The notes: generated by a model not told the origin, from the sequence alone. Positions 52,380 to 61,769 are shown, counted from the stretch's first letter. The stretch: 64,000 nt of DNA from Nitrospira sp. (GCA_029194665.1 JARFXO010000001.1:124001-188000); one strand, 5' to 3'. Numbers and translations are program-made.

Positions 52380-55082
52380 TCAAGCGCCCACCGAGCTGGC
52401 AAGCGCAGCTCGAATTGTACGTCCTTCTCGTTCGCGGAACGAGACGGCAATACGAAGTTGTTCCAAATACTGGTCGAGGGTTTTCCCGCCCAGGTCGATC
52501 TTGCGGGAGGTAAAGAATTCGCGTACATCTTGTTCGAGGTCCGAAGTAGTGAGACCGGCGATTGCCCCGCACATGCGTCTGAGGCCCTGTTTCGGAAACA
52601 GTCGATCCATGTGAACCCAGTTGGCTTTTACAAAATGCCACGTGATCTCACAGCTATACACACTCATGAGCATGGCTCCGACGATGAACGGGGCATCTTG
52701 GGTTCTGATTTCGCCGTTGATCGTGCGGGCCAGCGTGCGCTTGAGTAATTCCTTGGGCTGAAAGGCAGCCAACGAAAAAAGGTACCGCCGTTCTTCCTGA
52801 GGGGTAGAGGCCGTTCGATAGAGCTCTAGGAATTCATCGTAACGTGCCTCATCTCCGGTATGGGCCAGTATGGCCACGAGAGCAGGTACGATGTTCGGAT
52901 CCACGGTAGTCGCATCCGTACGGTATCGTTGGTAGCGTTCCGTTGTCTCGTGTTGTGTCCCAGGATCATTGCCGAGCCTTCCAAGGGCACCAAGCAAGTC
53001 GCCGCGTAATTGCCGAACGAGATCCGATTCTGCCGGCCGCGGCTCCCATCCGAGATCCGTGACCGCCGGCTTGACCCGATCACGCACCAGGGCTTCGAGC
53101 GTGGCTCGATCCTCCGGTGCGATGGTCCTGTTCAAGAATGAGAACGAGTCGAGCAACACTGCCCATACATTCTTATCTCGTTCATTCTTGAAATGGGCGG
53201 TGAGTTGGAGATACTCCGAGAGCGGCGTCATCCCCGCAACGGTCGTAGCCCATGTATCACTAACCAGGGCGAACCGTTCTATGGCCGCCAGCCGATTGAG
53301 ACCCTGATCGAGGAGGTTCTGCAAGAGCGGCCTCCGATGACGGACGCGATAAAACCCATGCCCTCCTTCATTAACAAATACGGAGGTAGTTCCAGCCGGA
53401 ATCTCTATGGTCGTCTCCCGTTCTGTCAACAGCAGCCGGCGATGTTCCAGCCGATCTCCGACCATCAGACGAAGCTGGACCGGAACCTGCCACAGCTGCT
53501 TTGACACCGACTCTGGCTCCAGATAGGTGAATCGCTGCTGCGAGAGCCGCAGCTCGTTGTCATGTACCTCAGCTGTTACCAACGGGAAGCCTGGTTGAAA
53601 GATCCAGCCGTTCATCAGGTCCGGCACCGGTTGCTTGGCGACCGTGCCGAGGGCCGTCCACAAATCCTTCGTATCGGCGTTGGCATAGGCATGGGTACGA
53701 AGGTACTGTCGCACACCGTCCCGGAACACCGTGGGGCCGATATGTTGCTCCAGCATCCGAAGAACCGACGCCCCTTTTTCATAAGTCAGGATATCGAACA
53801 TGGCATCGGCATCCTTGGGTGCGTGAACGGGGTATTCGATCGGTCTGGTGCTCACCAGCCCATCGACCGAGAACGCAGCGGCTCGTGCGACGCTGAAACT
53901 CTCCCATCGTTTCCATTCCGGTTTCCAGGCGTCCACGGCCAACATTTCCATGAACGTCGCGAAGGCCTCGTTCAGCCAGAGTCCGTTCCACCAGGACATG
54001 GTGACTAGGTCGCCGAACCACATATGGGCGTTCTCATGGGCTACCACGTCGGCCACCCGTTCCAGCTCAGCATGGGCTGCAGTCTGTTGATCGACGAGTA
54101 ATGCGGTCTCACGGAACGTGATGGCACCGAGGTTCTCCATCGCCCCGGAAGCAAAGTCCGGAATCGCGACAAGATCCAGTTTGTCTCCAGGGTACGGAAT
54201 GCCATAGTAGCCCTCAAAAAAATTCAGAGACGCTACGGCAATCTCATGTCCGAACGGCGTGAGTGGTTGTTTCCCTGGGACCGTCCACAGCCGAAGAGGT
54301 GTCTTACCGACGCATACCGACTCCGTTGCCTCCATACGACCGACCACGAAGGCCACGAGATAGGTCGACATCTTGATGGTGTCCGCAAAGCGGACCAGTT
54401 TCTTGTCGGCTTCAACGTGCTCCGATGTGACCGACGTATTTGAGATGGCTGTGAGATCAGGATCGATCACGAGCGTCGTCGCGAAGACCGCCTTAAAATC
54501 CGGCTCGTCCCAACAAGGAAAGGCTCGGCGCGCGTCGGTGGCTTCGAACTGCGTGGCGGCCAACGTCTGCAGCGCTCCTGAAGCATCTTTGTAGGTACTG
54601 CGATAGAAGCCCCGAAGCTGATCGTTCAGTTGCCCATGAAAGGAAAGGTGCAGACGCCACTCGCCGGGCGGGAGGGCTTCTTGAAAAGAGAGCCTGGCGC
54701 GTTGTGATTTTTCGTCTAACTCGAGGCGTGCTCCCACATGCCGCCGATTCGCGTCCTCGACCAGCGCTGATTGAAGCACAAGATCGACGGCGTTCAACAG
54801 GATGGTCTGCGTGAGCTGTTTGACCGTGATCGTGATCGTCGCCCGGCCCGTGAATGTTGCGGCCGCGAGATCAGGTTCAAACCGTAGGTCGTAGCGTGTT
54901 GGGATCACATGTCGCGGAAGCCGATAGGGGTCGTCGCTGCCTGGAACATCATCTGGACACATGTCTTCACCTTGTGGTCTGGTGGTGGTTGCGGCGTCTG
55001 CGGATTCGGACGATGGTATGAGTGTATATGCTGCCGAGCCGCTCAGAAGAAAGCAGACCCATCGGCCGAACTCCAATAGCAT
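52380..55082 (-). CDS. M1-family aminopeptidase
   Basis: A zinc metallopeptidase of about 900 aa. The N-terminal beta domain includes PTRYDLRFEPDL, and the catalytic domain has the exopeptidase motif GAMEN and zinc motif HENAHMWFGD with the third ligand Glu in NEAFATF. An ERAP1-like helical C-terminal domain follows. A hydrophobic stretch near residues 8-30 (WVCFLLSGSAAYTL) resembles a signal or anchor, so it may be exported. The start is uncertain: ATG 55082 is used, 55121 or 54962 are possible, and the longer frame overlaps rpiA. It trims amino-terminal residues from peptides. Confidence 0.9.
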   Translation of the reverse strand: MLLEFGRWVCFLLSGSAAYTLIPSSESADAATTTRPQGEDMCPDDVPGSDDPYRLPRHVIPTRYDLRFEPDLAAATFTGRATITITVKQLTQTILLNAVDLVLQSALVEDANRRHVGARLELDEKSQRARLSFQEALPPGEWRLHLSFHGQLNDQLRGFYRSTYKDASGALQTLAATQFEATDARRAFPCWDEPDFKAVFATTLVIDPDLTAISNTSVTSEHVEADKKLVRFADTIKMSTYLVAFVVGRMEATESVCVGKTPLRLWTVPGKQPLTPFGHEIAVASLNFFEGYYGIPYPGDKLDLVAIPDFASGAMENLGAITFRETALLVDQQTAAHAELERVADVVAHENAHMWFGDLVTMSWWNGLWLNEAFATFMEMLAVDAWKPEWKRWESFSVARAAAFSVDGLVSTRPIEYPVHAPKDADAMFDILTYEKGASVLRMLEQHIGPTVFRDGVRQYLRTHAYANADTKDLWTALGTVAKQPVPDLMNGWIFQPGFPLVTAEVHDNELRLSQQRFTYLEPESVSKQLWQVPVQLRLMVGDRLEHRRLLLTERETTIEIPAGTTSVFVNEGGHGFYRVRHRRPLLQNLLDQGLNRLAAIERFALVSDTWATTVAGMTPLSEYLQLTAHFKNERDKNVWAVLLDSFSFLNRTIAPEDRATLEALVRDRVKPAVTDLGWEPRPAESDLVRQLRGDLLGALGRLGNDPGTQHETTERYQRYRTDATTVDPNIVPALVAILAHTGDEARYDEFLELYRTASTPQEERRYLFSLAAFQPKELLKRTLARTINGEIRTQDAPFIVGAMLMSVYSCEITWHFVKANWVHMDRLFPKQGLRRMCGAIAGLTTSDLEQDVREFFTSRKIDLGGKTLDQYLEQLRIAVSFREREGRTIRAALASSVGA

Positions 55083-55104
55083 CTTTCGTCTGGTGAACGA
55101 GTAC

Positions 55105-55803
55105 TCATTTCCTTGGAGCATGGAGGGTGTGAACGCCTTCCGGCGTACCAACGATCAAGACGTTCGTCCGACCGACAAAGAGTCCCGTTTCCACGACACC
55201 GGGGATCAGATTCAGTGCTGTTTCCAATTCACCAGGCCGATCGATGCGGGCGATATGAGCATCAACGATAAGATGACCGGCCTCGGTCTTAAATGGGAAC
55301 CCGTTGCACTCTCGTAACACGACGCGACTCTTGGTGAGCGCTTCAATTTCGCGCGCAGTGCTGCCCCACCCAAAGGGAATGACCTCGATAGGCAGCGGGA
55401 AGGACCCTCCGAGCACCGGTACTTGCTTGGTGTGGTCGACCATCACAATGAATTGTTGCGCCGACCCCGCCACGATTTTTTCTTTTAAGAGCGCTCCGCC
55501 GCCACCCTTGATCAGATTGAAGTCGGGATCGACCTGATCGGCTCCGTCGATGGCAACATCGATCTCCCACCGATCTTCTGAGTCGATGAGAGGAATACCG
55601 GACTCTCTGGCGAGCATGGCGGTTTCTTGCGACGTTGCGACGCCTCGTAGTTTCATGCCGCTACGGACTCGTTCGCCGAGGGCGACGAGCATATGCTTTG
55701 CCGTCGATCCTGTCCCTAGTCCGACAACCATCCCGTCTCGAACAAATTCAATGGCCTTTAGAGCAGCAGCTCTTTTGAGGCTGTCGAGATCGCCGGAGGT
55801 CAT
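55105..55803 (-). CDS. rpiA: ribose-5-phosphate isomerase A
   Basis: A 232-aa enzyme interconverting ribose-5-phosphate and ribulose-5-phosphate. Family motifs are GLGTGSTAKHML, the catalytic region DGADQVDPDFNLIKGGGGALLKEK and VPFGWG-like strands. The start overlaps the glk stop (ATGA), so it is translated from the same message. It belongs with pgl and glk to a sugar-phosphate operon. Confidence 0.95.
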   Translation of the reverse strand: MTSGDLDSLKRAAALKAIEFVRDGMVVGLGTGSTAKHMLVALGERVRSGMKLRGVATSQETAMLARESGIPLIDSEDRWEIDVAIDGADQVDPDFNLIKGGGGALLKEKIVAGSAQQFIVMVDHTKQVPVLGGSFPLPIEVIPFGWGSTAREIEALTKSRVVLRECNGFPFKTEAGHLIVDAHIARIDRPGELETALNLIPGVVETGLFVGRTNVLIVGTPEGVHTLHAPRK

Positions 55804-56870
55804 GGCGCGGAGGTGAGGGAGAGCGCCCCTGCGACGGACGCCGCACCGATCAAGGCCGTTTGCTGGTTCATGATGATTTTCACTGGTATCTGAGTCATGA
55901 GTCGCTTGTAGCGACCCTTATTGGTAAAGGCTTTCATGAATGTGCCGTCTTGAAGCTTGGTGATGAGCTTCGGAGCAATCCCGCCACCAATATACACACC
56001 GTCAAGGGAGAGCGCCTTCAAGGCGAGATTGCCGGCTTCTGCCCCATAGATCGAGGCAAAGAGATCCAATGCCTGGGTGGCAATCTCGGCTTGTCCTTGC
56101 AACCCGGCTTGGGCAATCTCGGCGGCTGGATCGCCGACGTTAATCTTTTGTGCAAGCCATGTCGGTTCGTTCTTCTTCGTGTCGCGCAAGAACTCATAAA
56201 TCGCGTGGACTCCGGGGCCGGAGAGAATCCGCTCATAGCTGACGTGGAGATACTGGCTCCGCAGGTATCGAAGCAGTTCGATTTCTTGATCATTGTTTGG
56301 AGCAAAATCCGAATGACCTCCTTCAGACGGCATGGGATGGTATGTTTTGCCGTCCCAGAATAAGATGCCTTCACCCAGTCCTGTGCCCGCGGCAATGAGT
56401 GCCAATGCCTGGCGTTTGTTCGGAGGATTGCCGGGATTCAGCACCTCAAGCTCGTCTGGACGCAGCCATAGAAGTCCATAGGCGGTTGCTTCCAGATCAT
56501 TGAGTAACTGCACGCGCGGAATACCGAACTGCTTGGCGATGGTCAGGCCGTCGATAGCCCAGGGGAGATTCGTCGTTTGGCAACGATTGTCGATAACCGG
56601 TCCCGCGACTCCAAAACAGGCCGCTCTCAGCTGCACCGGCTTAGCAGGTGGGATAGGGGGCTTTTCGCGTTGGTGTATGTCTTCGATTTCTAGCGAGGTT
56701 TCAGGAGATGGCTGGTTCGGTGGTGTTAGGAACTCGACGAGAATATCCTCGAGCGATTTGTACTCACCACTTGTAAACCTCTCCATACGCAGGGGTTCCG
56801 CCCGTGCGTTGGTCCACTCATAAAGGGCCAAGTTTGTTTTTGTTGCCCCAATGTCTCCAGCAAGAATCAT
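55800..56870 (-). CDS. glk: glucokinase (E. coli Glk type)
   Basis: A 356-aa ATP-dependent glucose kinase. The phosphate-binding N terminus is LAGDIGATKTNLAL; the central motif includes L-L-N-D-L-E-A-T-A-Y-G, and the ATP region contains GTGLGEGIL. ATG 56870 overlaps the pgl stop by four bases; a longer frame to 56933 lacks family character. Glk feeds glucose (perhaps from glycogen) into glucose-6-phosphate, upstream of the pentose-phosphate steps encoded next to it. Confidence 0.93.
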   Translation of the reverse strand: MILAGDIGATKTNLALYEWTNARAEPLRMERFTSGEYKSLEDILVEFLTPPNQPSPETSLEIEDIHQREKPPIPPAKPVQLRAACFGVAGPVIDNRCQTTNLPWAIDGLTIAKQFGIPRVQLLNDLEATAYGLLWLRPDELEVLNPGNPPNKRQALALIAAGTGLGEGILFWDGKTYHPMPSEGGHSDFAPNNDQEIELLRYLRSQYLHVSYERILSGPGVHAIYEFLRDTKKNEPTWLAQKINVGDPAAEIAQAGLQGQAEIATQALDLFASIYGAEAGNLALKALSLDGVYIGGGIAPKLITKLQDGTFMKAFTNKGRYKRLMTQIPVKIIMNQQTALIGAASVAGALSLTSAP

Positions 56871-57643
56871 GTCACCTCTCTCTGTGATCGCTCCTGCGTG
56901 AGCTGTTGCGCAGCGGCTTGATCGAGCATCCACACGAGTCGACCGGATTCCGGCGATACCTTCGCCGCCGGCAAGGAGCGATCCCTCTCGGATTCAGATT
57001 CGATGACCCGACGGGCCATCTCTGCTTTACCTGAGCCGGTCACCAGAAACAGTATCACAGCAGCTCGATTCAGAACACCTAGGGTGAACGTGAGGCGGGA
57101 CCTGATGCCTGCGGGGGCATGGCCGACCGTGACGATCTTGGATTGTTCTCGGAGGGCAACGGTACCGGGAAAGAGCGATGCCGTATGGCCGTCTTCGCCG
57201 AGGCCGAGTAGGATCAAGTCTAGGCGGGGGAGATCTGGAACAGGACATTGGATAAGTCTTCGAATCGTTTCCTCGTATTCCTGAGCCGCGGCCATGGGGT
57301 CCTCATACTCACCCTTCATGCGAGAAATATGATCGGCCCGAATATTCAACGGCTGAAACAGCTCCGTCTGAGCCATGCCAAAATTGCTCTCGGGGTGTTC
57401 AGGTGGGGTGCACCGTTCGTCTCCAAATAAGAAAAAGATTCTCGACCAGTTGAAACGTACGCTCCAGTCAGGTTCGCGTAAGGTTCGGTAGAGACTTCTC
57501 GGTGTAGATCCTCCCGAGAGTGCGATCAGACATCGACCGGTGGATCGAATCGCTCGCTCACTGACGGTAAGGATGAAGGCGGCTGCTTTCTGCACGCATT
57601 CCTGAACGTCGTGCGAAACATGGATTTCCGGGGTGACGGACAT
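56867..57643 (-). CDS. pgl: 6-phosphogluconolactonase
   Basis: A 258-aa DevB-type lactonase that opens 6-phosphogluconolactone in the oxidative pentose-phosphate pathway. Signatures are LSGGSTPRSLYRTL and FFLFGDERCTPPEHPESNFGMA, plus LLGLGEDGHTASLFPG. It starts two bases after the short pgi-like fragment and overlaps glk. Neither zwf nor gnd is in the window. Confidence 0.94.
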   Translation of the reverse strand: MSVTPEIHVSHDVQECVQKAAAFILTVSERAIRSTGRCLIALSGGSTPRSLYRTLREPDWSVRFNWSRIFFLFGDERCTPPEHPESNFGMAQTELFQPLNIRADHISRMKGEYEDPMAAAQEYEETIRRLIQCPVPDLPRLDLILLGLGEDGHTASLFPGTVALREQSKIVTVGHAPAGIRSRLTFTLGVLNRAAVILFLVTGSGKAEMARRVIESESERDRSLPAAKVSPESGRLVWMLDQAAAQQLTQERSQREVT

Positions 57644-57644
57644 T

Positions 57645-57821
57645 TTAGCGGCTAGCTAACCAGCCCAGACGGTCGACGATTTCTTTGGCATGCGGCTTCC
57701 AGAGTCGATGGTCATCCGACCACAGACGCTTAATGACCTGTTCGTGACTCAGCACATCGACGGCCAGATGGACTACGGACTGGAACGAAGCAGGAAGGTC
57801 GTCACTCAACCGTCTCGACAT
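57645..57821 (-). pseudogene. 58-aa fragment resembling the start of phosphoglucose isomerase (Tal-Pgi type)
   Basis: The frame starts at ATG 57821 with GAGG five bases upstream and stops one base before the pgl ATG. Its second half, VIKRLWSDDHRLWKP then EIVDRLGWLAS, closely resembles the first residues of the isomerase domain in bifunctional transaldolase/glucose-6-phosphate isomerase (R-x-W-x-x-D...E-I-x-x-R-L-G-W-L). Nothing of the catalytic domain remains. Its place between sugar-phosphate genes fits a truncated pgi. A true small protein cannot be excluded. Confidence 0.55.
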
Positions 57822-57914
57822 AGGTACCTCAACGATAAGAGCCCCGGCGAAAATCTGCTTGTATCTTATTGGGCCGGTTCAGAAAAGACAATAGGAGCGC
57901 TACGCTCTGTATTC

Positions 57915-58553
57915 CTACTTATCGGTTGGGCGACGAATGACCAGAGCCATGCCATCGACCAGAGACCAGGCGAAGGATTGTGCATGGTCGACTGATAAGG
58001 TCAGTCGAAGATGAGGGGTGGGCACCGACGAGCGGTCCGTTATGAGGCTACTCGTCCAGTCCCTCACATTTCGCCACCCAGCTTTTCCCATGAGGACAGC
58101 GCTTTGAAGGAGGCCCTCGCCGGCAATGGACGGAACGACCCTGACGCTCAATGAGGGATTGAAGGCCAACACAAAGTCGGTCGGCATATCGACGAGAGAA
58201 ATAGGCTCCTGTTCGACTCCGACACCCGGTTCGATCTTGCGTCTGACGACCGGGGGCCGTGCAACCAATCGGTGGATTCCCTTGAGACCCTCTCGTGAGG
58301 TTGTGGACCATGCAATGATGGGAATTTGGTGAAGGCCGATGCCACGACCTTTGATGTGAATCGTGCTCCCGCCCAGATCGATCAAGAGATAGGTTTGAGG
58401 ACGAGCAGCCAGCTTTAGCTCTTCCTCAAGGACGCGTGTTGCCTCCTTCAGCTCGTCGGGGTTCTTGAGATTCAAGTCGGGAAAGGTTTCGATATCCTTT
58501 GCCCAACTTGGCACGGTGAAAGCGAGCAGGAGAAAAATGGCGCAGAGGTTCAT
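57915..58553 (-). CDS. exported protein related to L,D-transpeptidase neighbours
   Basis: A 212-aa protein with a signal peptide (about 1-18, ending S-W-A-K). The stretch YLLIDLGGSTIHIKGRGI resembles the substrate-side first strands of YkuD L,D-transpeptidases, but no H...HGC catalytic motif follows. It is therefore probably an inactive relative or a binding partner. It is followed by the pgi-like fragment and preceded by the canonical transpeptidase. Confidence 0.65.
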   Translation of the reverse strand: MNLCAIFLLLAFTVPSWAKDIETFPDLNLKNPDELKEATRVLEEELKLAARPQTYLLIDLGGSTIHIKGRGIGLHQIPIIAWSTTSREGLKGIHRLVARPPVVRRKIEPGVGVEQEPISLVDMPTDFVLAFNPSLSVRVVPSIAGEGLLQSAVLMGKAGWRNVRDWTSSLITDRSSVPTPHLRLTLSVDHAQSFAWSLVDGMALVIRRPTDK

Positions 58554-58580
58554 TGGTAGTATCTGCGCACTCTTGAGGGA

Positions 58581-59231
58581 TCAAAAGATCATGATCGGTG
58601 TCCCTACTCGAGCGAGCTTGTAGACACCTTTAAGGTCGTTGTCATTGAGCCGGATGCATCCGTGCGTCACGTTTTTTCCCAACAAACGGGTATACAAGGT
58701 CCCATGGATGAAATAGCCTTGGCCGAATCCCAAGGCATATTCGCCGAGGACCCCCTGCTCGGCACGGTCGGCGGCATTTCGTGGCACCGCGAGTCCTTCT
58801 TCGATGAATGCCCAATCGGGCTTGATCCAGGTGGGATTGGTCAGTCTCGACTTGACGAGAAATTCTCCTCGGGGCGTATCGAAGACCCACTGGTTGTTAC
58901 CTTCACCGGGCTTGTCAAGAATGGTCCCGCTACCGGTCGAAGCAATCGCATCGAGGACGACTTGCCCTTGGTGCTTGACATAGAGTCGGTTGCGGGCCGT
59001 GTCGACTAAGATGTATGGCTGGTTCGGCATGAGTTGGGACAGCTGCTTGGAGAGCGCCTTATACCGGGCTTGCATTGTACGAAGACCGGTGTTGTCCCGG
59101 ACAGCCGGCTGGTGAACGGCTTGGGGAGCTTTGTGTGCTACGAGACTGGGGGTCCGAGCAATCACGACCAGTAGTAGCAGTAAGAGTAGCAGTAAGACCG
59201 CCGCTGAAGTTGGAAGAAGAAGTCGGCCCAT
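58581..59231 (-). CDS. L,D-transpeptidase (YkuD), membrane-anchored
   Basis: A 216-aa cell-wall enzyme with a Leu-rich N-terminal helix (about 6-25) as anchor. Its YkuD domain begins PYILVDTARNRLYVKHQG and ends with the catalytic motif N-V-T-H-G-C-I-R-L, where Cys is the nucleophile. It should crosslink peptidoglycan or attach lipoproteins to it. The Leu run is coded by a short tandem DNA repeat. GGAG lies upstream of ATG 59231. It is the second of three such genes. Confidence 0.88.
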   Translation of the reverse strand: MGRLLLPTSAAVLLLLLLLLLVVIARTPSLVAHKAPQAVHQPAVRDNTGLRTMQARYKALSKQLSQLMPNQPYILVDTARNRLYVKHQGQVVLDAIASTGSGTILDKPGEGNNQWVFDTPRGEFLVKSRLTNPTWIKPDWAFIEEGLAVPRNAADRAEQGVLGEYALGFGQGYFIHGTLYTRLLGKNVTHGCIRLNDNDLKGVYKLARVGTPIMIF

Positions 59232-59241
59232 CAGGCTCCAC

Positions 59242-60375
59242 TCAGGTTTCGCCTCTACGCTGGGCGAGTTCAGATAGGGCCATGGCCACCGCGTTCTCTT
59301 TCGTCAAGGCCCCGACGATCGTCACCGGTGTCCCGATGGAGACGCCCTCGTAGAGAACAGCCATATTCTGATTGTCGAGCATGATACACCCAAGGGTCTG
59401 GGCCAAGAGTTCATTATCGGCTCCATGAATTTCGATTTGGCCTCCAATGCCTTTGGTAGGACTGATCGTTCCCGCCCTCTTCGCAAGGGCGAATCGCCGA
59501 CGATCTTCGGCATTGGGATAATCCAGAGCCAGGGCTCGGTAGAATTGCGTCTGCCCTTGGCCTCGCTTGTCGGTCACACGATAGCGACCTTCCGGTGTCG
59601 CACCGTCCCCCTGGAACTGTTTCTCCAGCATGCCATTAAACCCCAAACGGACTGCGTATGATAACACCTTCCGGCCGTTCTTGTAGAGCGTCAATTCTCG
59701 GTCGGCCTTGCTCACCAAGATTGCCGTTGATTGGTGGGTTCTCGACCAGGCGATGGTCTGTTTGGCCAAGGTCTGCCAAAAAGCGATGCGGCTCTCGTCG
59801 GCGTATCGCCCCAATTCTTGGCTGAGTAATGAAGCCTGTGCCTTGAGAGCATGATCGGCCTTCTCTGCCGCTTGCATGGCTCGTTGGAAGTCTTGTTGCT
59901 CGAAGAAGGAACGGGCCTGTTTAACGAGGAGATCCGTTTGAACGACTTTTTCTCCTAGGAGGATGCGCCCATCGATGGATTCGACCCTTGATGTAATCGT
60001 ATGAAGCTGCTCCTCGAGACGAATCACCTTGTCCTGTGCCGCGCGATGCTGCGAGGCCTGCCTCTCGTGCAGCCGGGAGACCGTACGCTCGCCCAAGATG
60101 TACAACTGCCGAAGTTCAGTCTCAAGATCGCTCGATTCCCAGGGCCATTGGATCAGATCATCGTCCAATTGGACGCGCGTTTTCAGAGTGACCCATTGGT
60201 GAACGAACTGCCCGTACTCCTCAGGCGCGGACTCCGGAGCCCGCATTGCGATTAAATCCTGATCAATGGTTTCAAGGGCTGCAATGAGGTCCGGCGGAAC
60301 GGCCTGAACGCAACCGGTCAGATAGAGGACCCAGAGAATCGCGGCAAGTGCCTTATGTGTGTGATCAAGCGCCAT
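59242..60375 (-). CDS. L,D-transpeptidase with long helical N-terminal domain
   Basis: A 377-aa protein with a lipoprotein-like signal ending L-T-G-C and a long helical domain (about 25-230; charged, coiled-coil-like). The YkuD domain at about 240-370 has IEIHGADNELLAQTLGCIML, the T-x-G-C-I form seen in YafK-like enzymes in place of S-H-G-C-V-R. The Cys is present, so activity is possible. ATG 60375 overlaps the upstream lipoprotein stop by 11 bases. The helical part may place it near peptidoglycan or a partner. Confidence 0.82.
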   Translation of the reverse strand: MALDHTHKALAAILWVLYLTGCVQAVPPDLIAALETIDQDLIAMRAPESAPEEYGQFVHQWVTLKTRVQLDDDLIQWPWESSDLETELRQLYILGERTVSRLHERQASQHRAAQDKVIRLEEQLHTITSRVESIDGRILLGEKVVQTDLLVKQARSFFEQQDFQRAMQAAEKADHALKAQASLLSQELGRYADESRIAFWQTLAKQTIAWSRTHQSTAILVSKADRELTLYKNGRKVLSYAVRLGFNGMLEKQFQGDGATPEGRYRVTDKRGQGQTQFYRALALDYPNAEDRRRFALAKRAGTISPTKGIGGQIEIHGADNELLAQTLGCIMLDNQNMAVLYEGVSIGTPVTIVGALTKENAVAMALSELAQRRGET

Positions 60376-60994
60376 GCCGTGTGGTACTTTTTCTTGCGGG
60401 TTTGCCTTTTCCCACCTTTGCGAGGGCGTTCTGTATTTCAGTGGAGACACCTTGGCTCATGTCGTGAATAGCCTTCGCCTGGGTTTGCGCAGCCGGATAA
60501 TCTTCTTTGTCAATCGAGGCCTGAACCTGCTTCAGTAATGACTTTAACCCTTCCACGTCATTCTTGATGGCCTCCACCGCAGCCCGATCTTTTCCGACGG
60601 GCGCCTTGGCGACCAAGTCTTGCGTCGCTTTCACCGCCTCCTCAGCGACCTGTTGAGCTTGCAAGGCTGCGGCCCTGGCTTCCTCCTTCTTTTGCGCTGA
60701 GGCCGCCTTGATCCGTTCACTATCGGCTTTGGCCGAGGTAGACAGTTGTTGGGTCTTGCCGTAGTCTCGAAAGAGGGTGAACTTGTCGTCCTGATCGGCG
60801 ACTTCTTTCCGCAATGCCGCAAGGGTACCTTCAAGCTTGGCATACTCTTCGGCGCTATAGGTGGCGGCGCCGCTTTCCTGTGCATCTTTGAGAGCTTTTT
60901 CCGCTTCCTGAATCTGCTGGGTTGGAGGTTCCGCACATCCAGCGATGCCAATGAGAGTTACGGCAAGAGCGACAATGGATGCTTGTCTCAGCAT
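60365..60994 (-). CDS. coiled-coil lipoprotein
   Basis: A 209-aa protein with a lipobox ending G-I-A-G-C and a long Ala/Lys/Glu-rich coiled coil (EAEKALKDAQESGAATYSAE onwards; AAALQAQQVAEEAVKATQD). It begins at ATG 60994 behind AAGGAGGG. Such lipoproteins can tether or space the outer membrane and peptidoglycan. Being first in an operon with L,D-transpeptidases, which attach proteins to peptidoglycan, it is a reasonable candidate substrate or partner (inference). Confidence 0.75.
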   Translation of the reverse strand: MLRQASIVALAVTLIGIAGCAEPPTQQIQEAEKALKDAQESGAATYSAEEYAKLEGTLAALRKEVADQDDKFTLFRDYGKTQQLSTSAKADSERIKAASAQKKEEARAAALQAQQVAEEAVKATQDLVAKAPVGKDRAAVEAIKNDVEGLKSLLKQVQASIDKEDYPAAQTQAKAIHDMSQGVSTEIQNALAKVGKGKPARKSTTRHGA

Positions 60995-61408
60995 ATGAAG
61001 AACCCTCCTTACAGATTCTGCCCAGAGCTGTGGGTAATTCAGTTCTTGCTGCCTGTTATTGATTAACATGCGGCAGTCCACGATTTGCAGCCGGTGCTAC
61101 TGTTCATAACCGATTCATAAACGATGAAGAGCATTTTGAGGCTGATGCGCCAGCATAGCAGACTTAGACCTTCAGGCATACCAGCACGTAGAAAATATGC
61201 AGCAAGCTCGGTGCCATCGACGATCGTCGTTGTTGGACAAAGATTCATTCTAGTCCACATGCTTATGTTGAGGGTGATCCTCTCTAGACAGGAGGTGTTG
61301 TGGCACTCTGGTGGCAGGAAGCAAAAGCGCCTCAACATTGCGGACATCAGGGTCTGAAGTCTATTGATCCCACAAGGATCCGAAGGCCAAGGGGGCAGGA
61401 ACATGAAA
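60995..61408. other. intergenic region, no gene recognised
   Basis: A 414-bp stretch between the divergent coiled-coil lipoprotein gene and the rpmH promoter. The minus-strand frame 61063-61419 is not protein-like, and I see no DnaA-box cluster or structured RNA that I can name. Confidence 0.45.
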
Positions 61409-61437
61409 TTGACAGACACAAGTGCCTTCCCTATAAT
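61409..61437 (+). promoter_or_regulatory. consensus sigma-70 promoter of rpmH
   Basis: TTGACA at 61409-61414, a 17-bp spacer, and TATAAT at 61432-61437: both boxes match consensus exactly. It lies 51 bases upstream of the rpmH ATG and should drive strong expression of the ribosomal-protein/RNase P cluster. Confidence 0.9.
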
Positions 61438-61488
61438 TCGCTGTTCATTTCAACCGACAATCCAAGGTATAGGAATCGAGAGGGGATC

Positions 61489-61626
61489 ATGTCTTTCACA
61501 TTTCAACAACCGTCCAACTTGAAGAAGAAGCGTGAGCATGGATTTAGGAAGCGCATGAGCACCAAGAACGGGCGTAGGGTGCTGGCCCGCCGCAGGGCTA
61601 AGGGACGGGCTCGGTTGACTGTCTAG
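61489..61626 (+). CDS. rpmH: 50S ribosomal protein L34
   Basis: A 45-aa basic ribosomal protein. It shows the L34 core: [22 protein letters not shown] and a basic end. An A/G-rich GAGAGGGG serves as ribosome-binding site. It is first in the rpmH-rnpA-yidD-yidC cluster, an order widely conserved in bacteria. Confidence 0.96.
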   Translation: MSFTFQQPSNLKKKREHGFRKRMSTKNGRRVLARRRAKGRARLTV

Positions 61627-61769
61627 ACCCATCATTCGAATGAGCAAGTGTTCTTCGAGGCGCGCACCACTCGGTCGGGTTGCTCTTGAGCGTGCGTTCA
61701 CCTACCAGCTAGAGCCTTCTCCGGGATCAGGGACGGATTGGTTGCTGCGAAGATACACCCCGTTTACCA

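Noticed and set aside
59170-59200. Tandem GTAGCAGTAAGA repeat
   Set aside because: It encodes the Leu-rich membrane helix of the L,D-transpeptidase; most simply a codon-level repeat, not a separate element.
60995-61408. Possible replication origin beside rpmH-rnpA
   Set aside because: No DnaA-box cluster, AT-rich unwinding repeats or dnaA gene could be seen.
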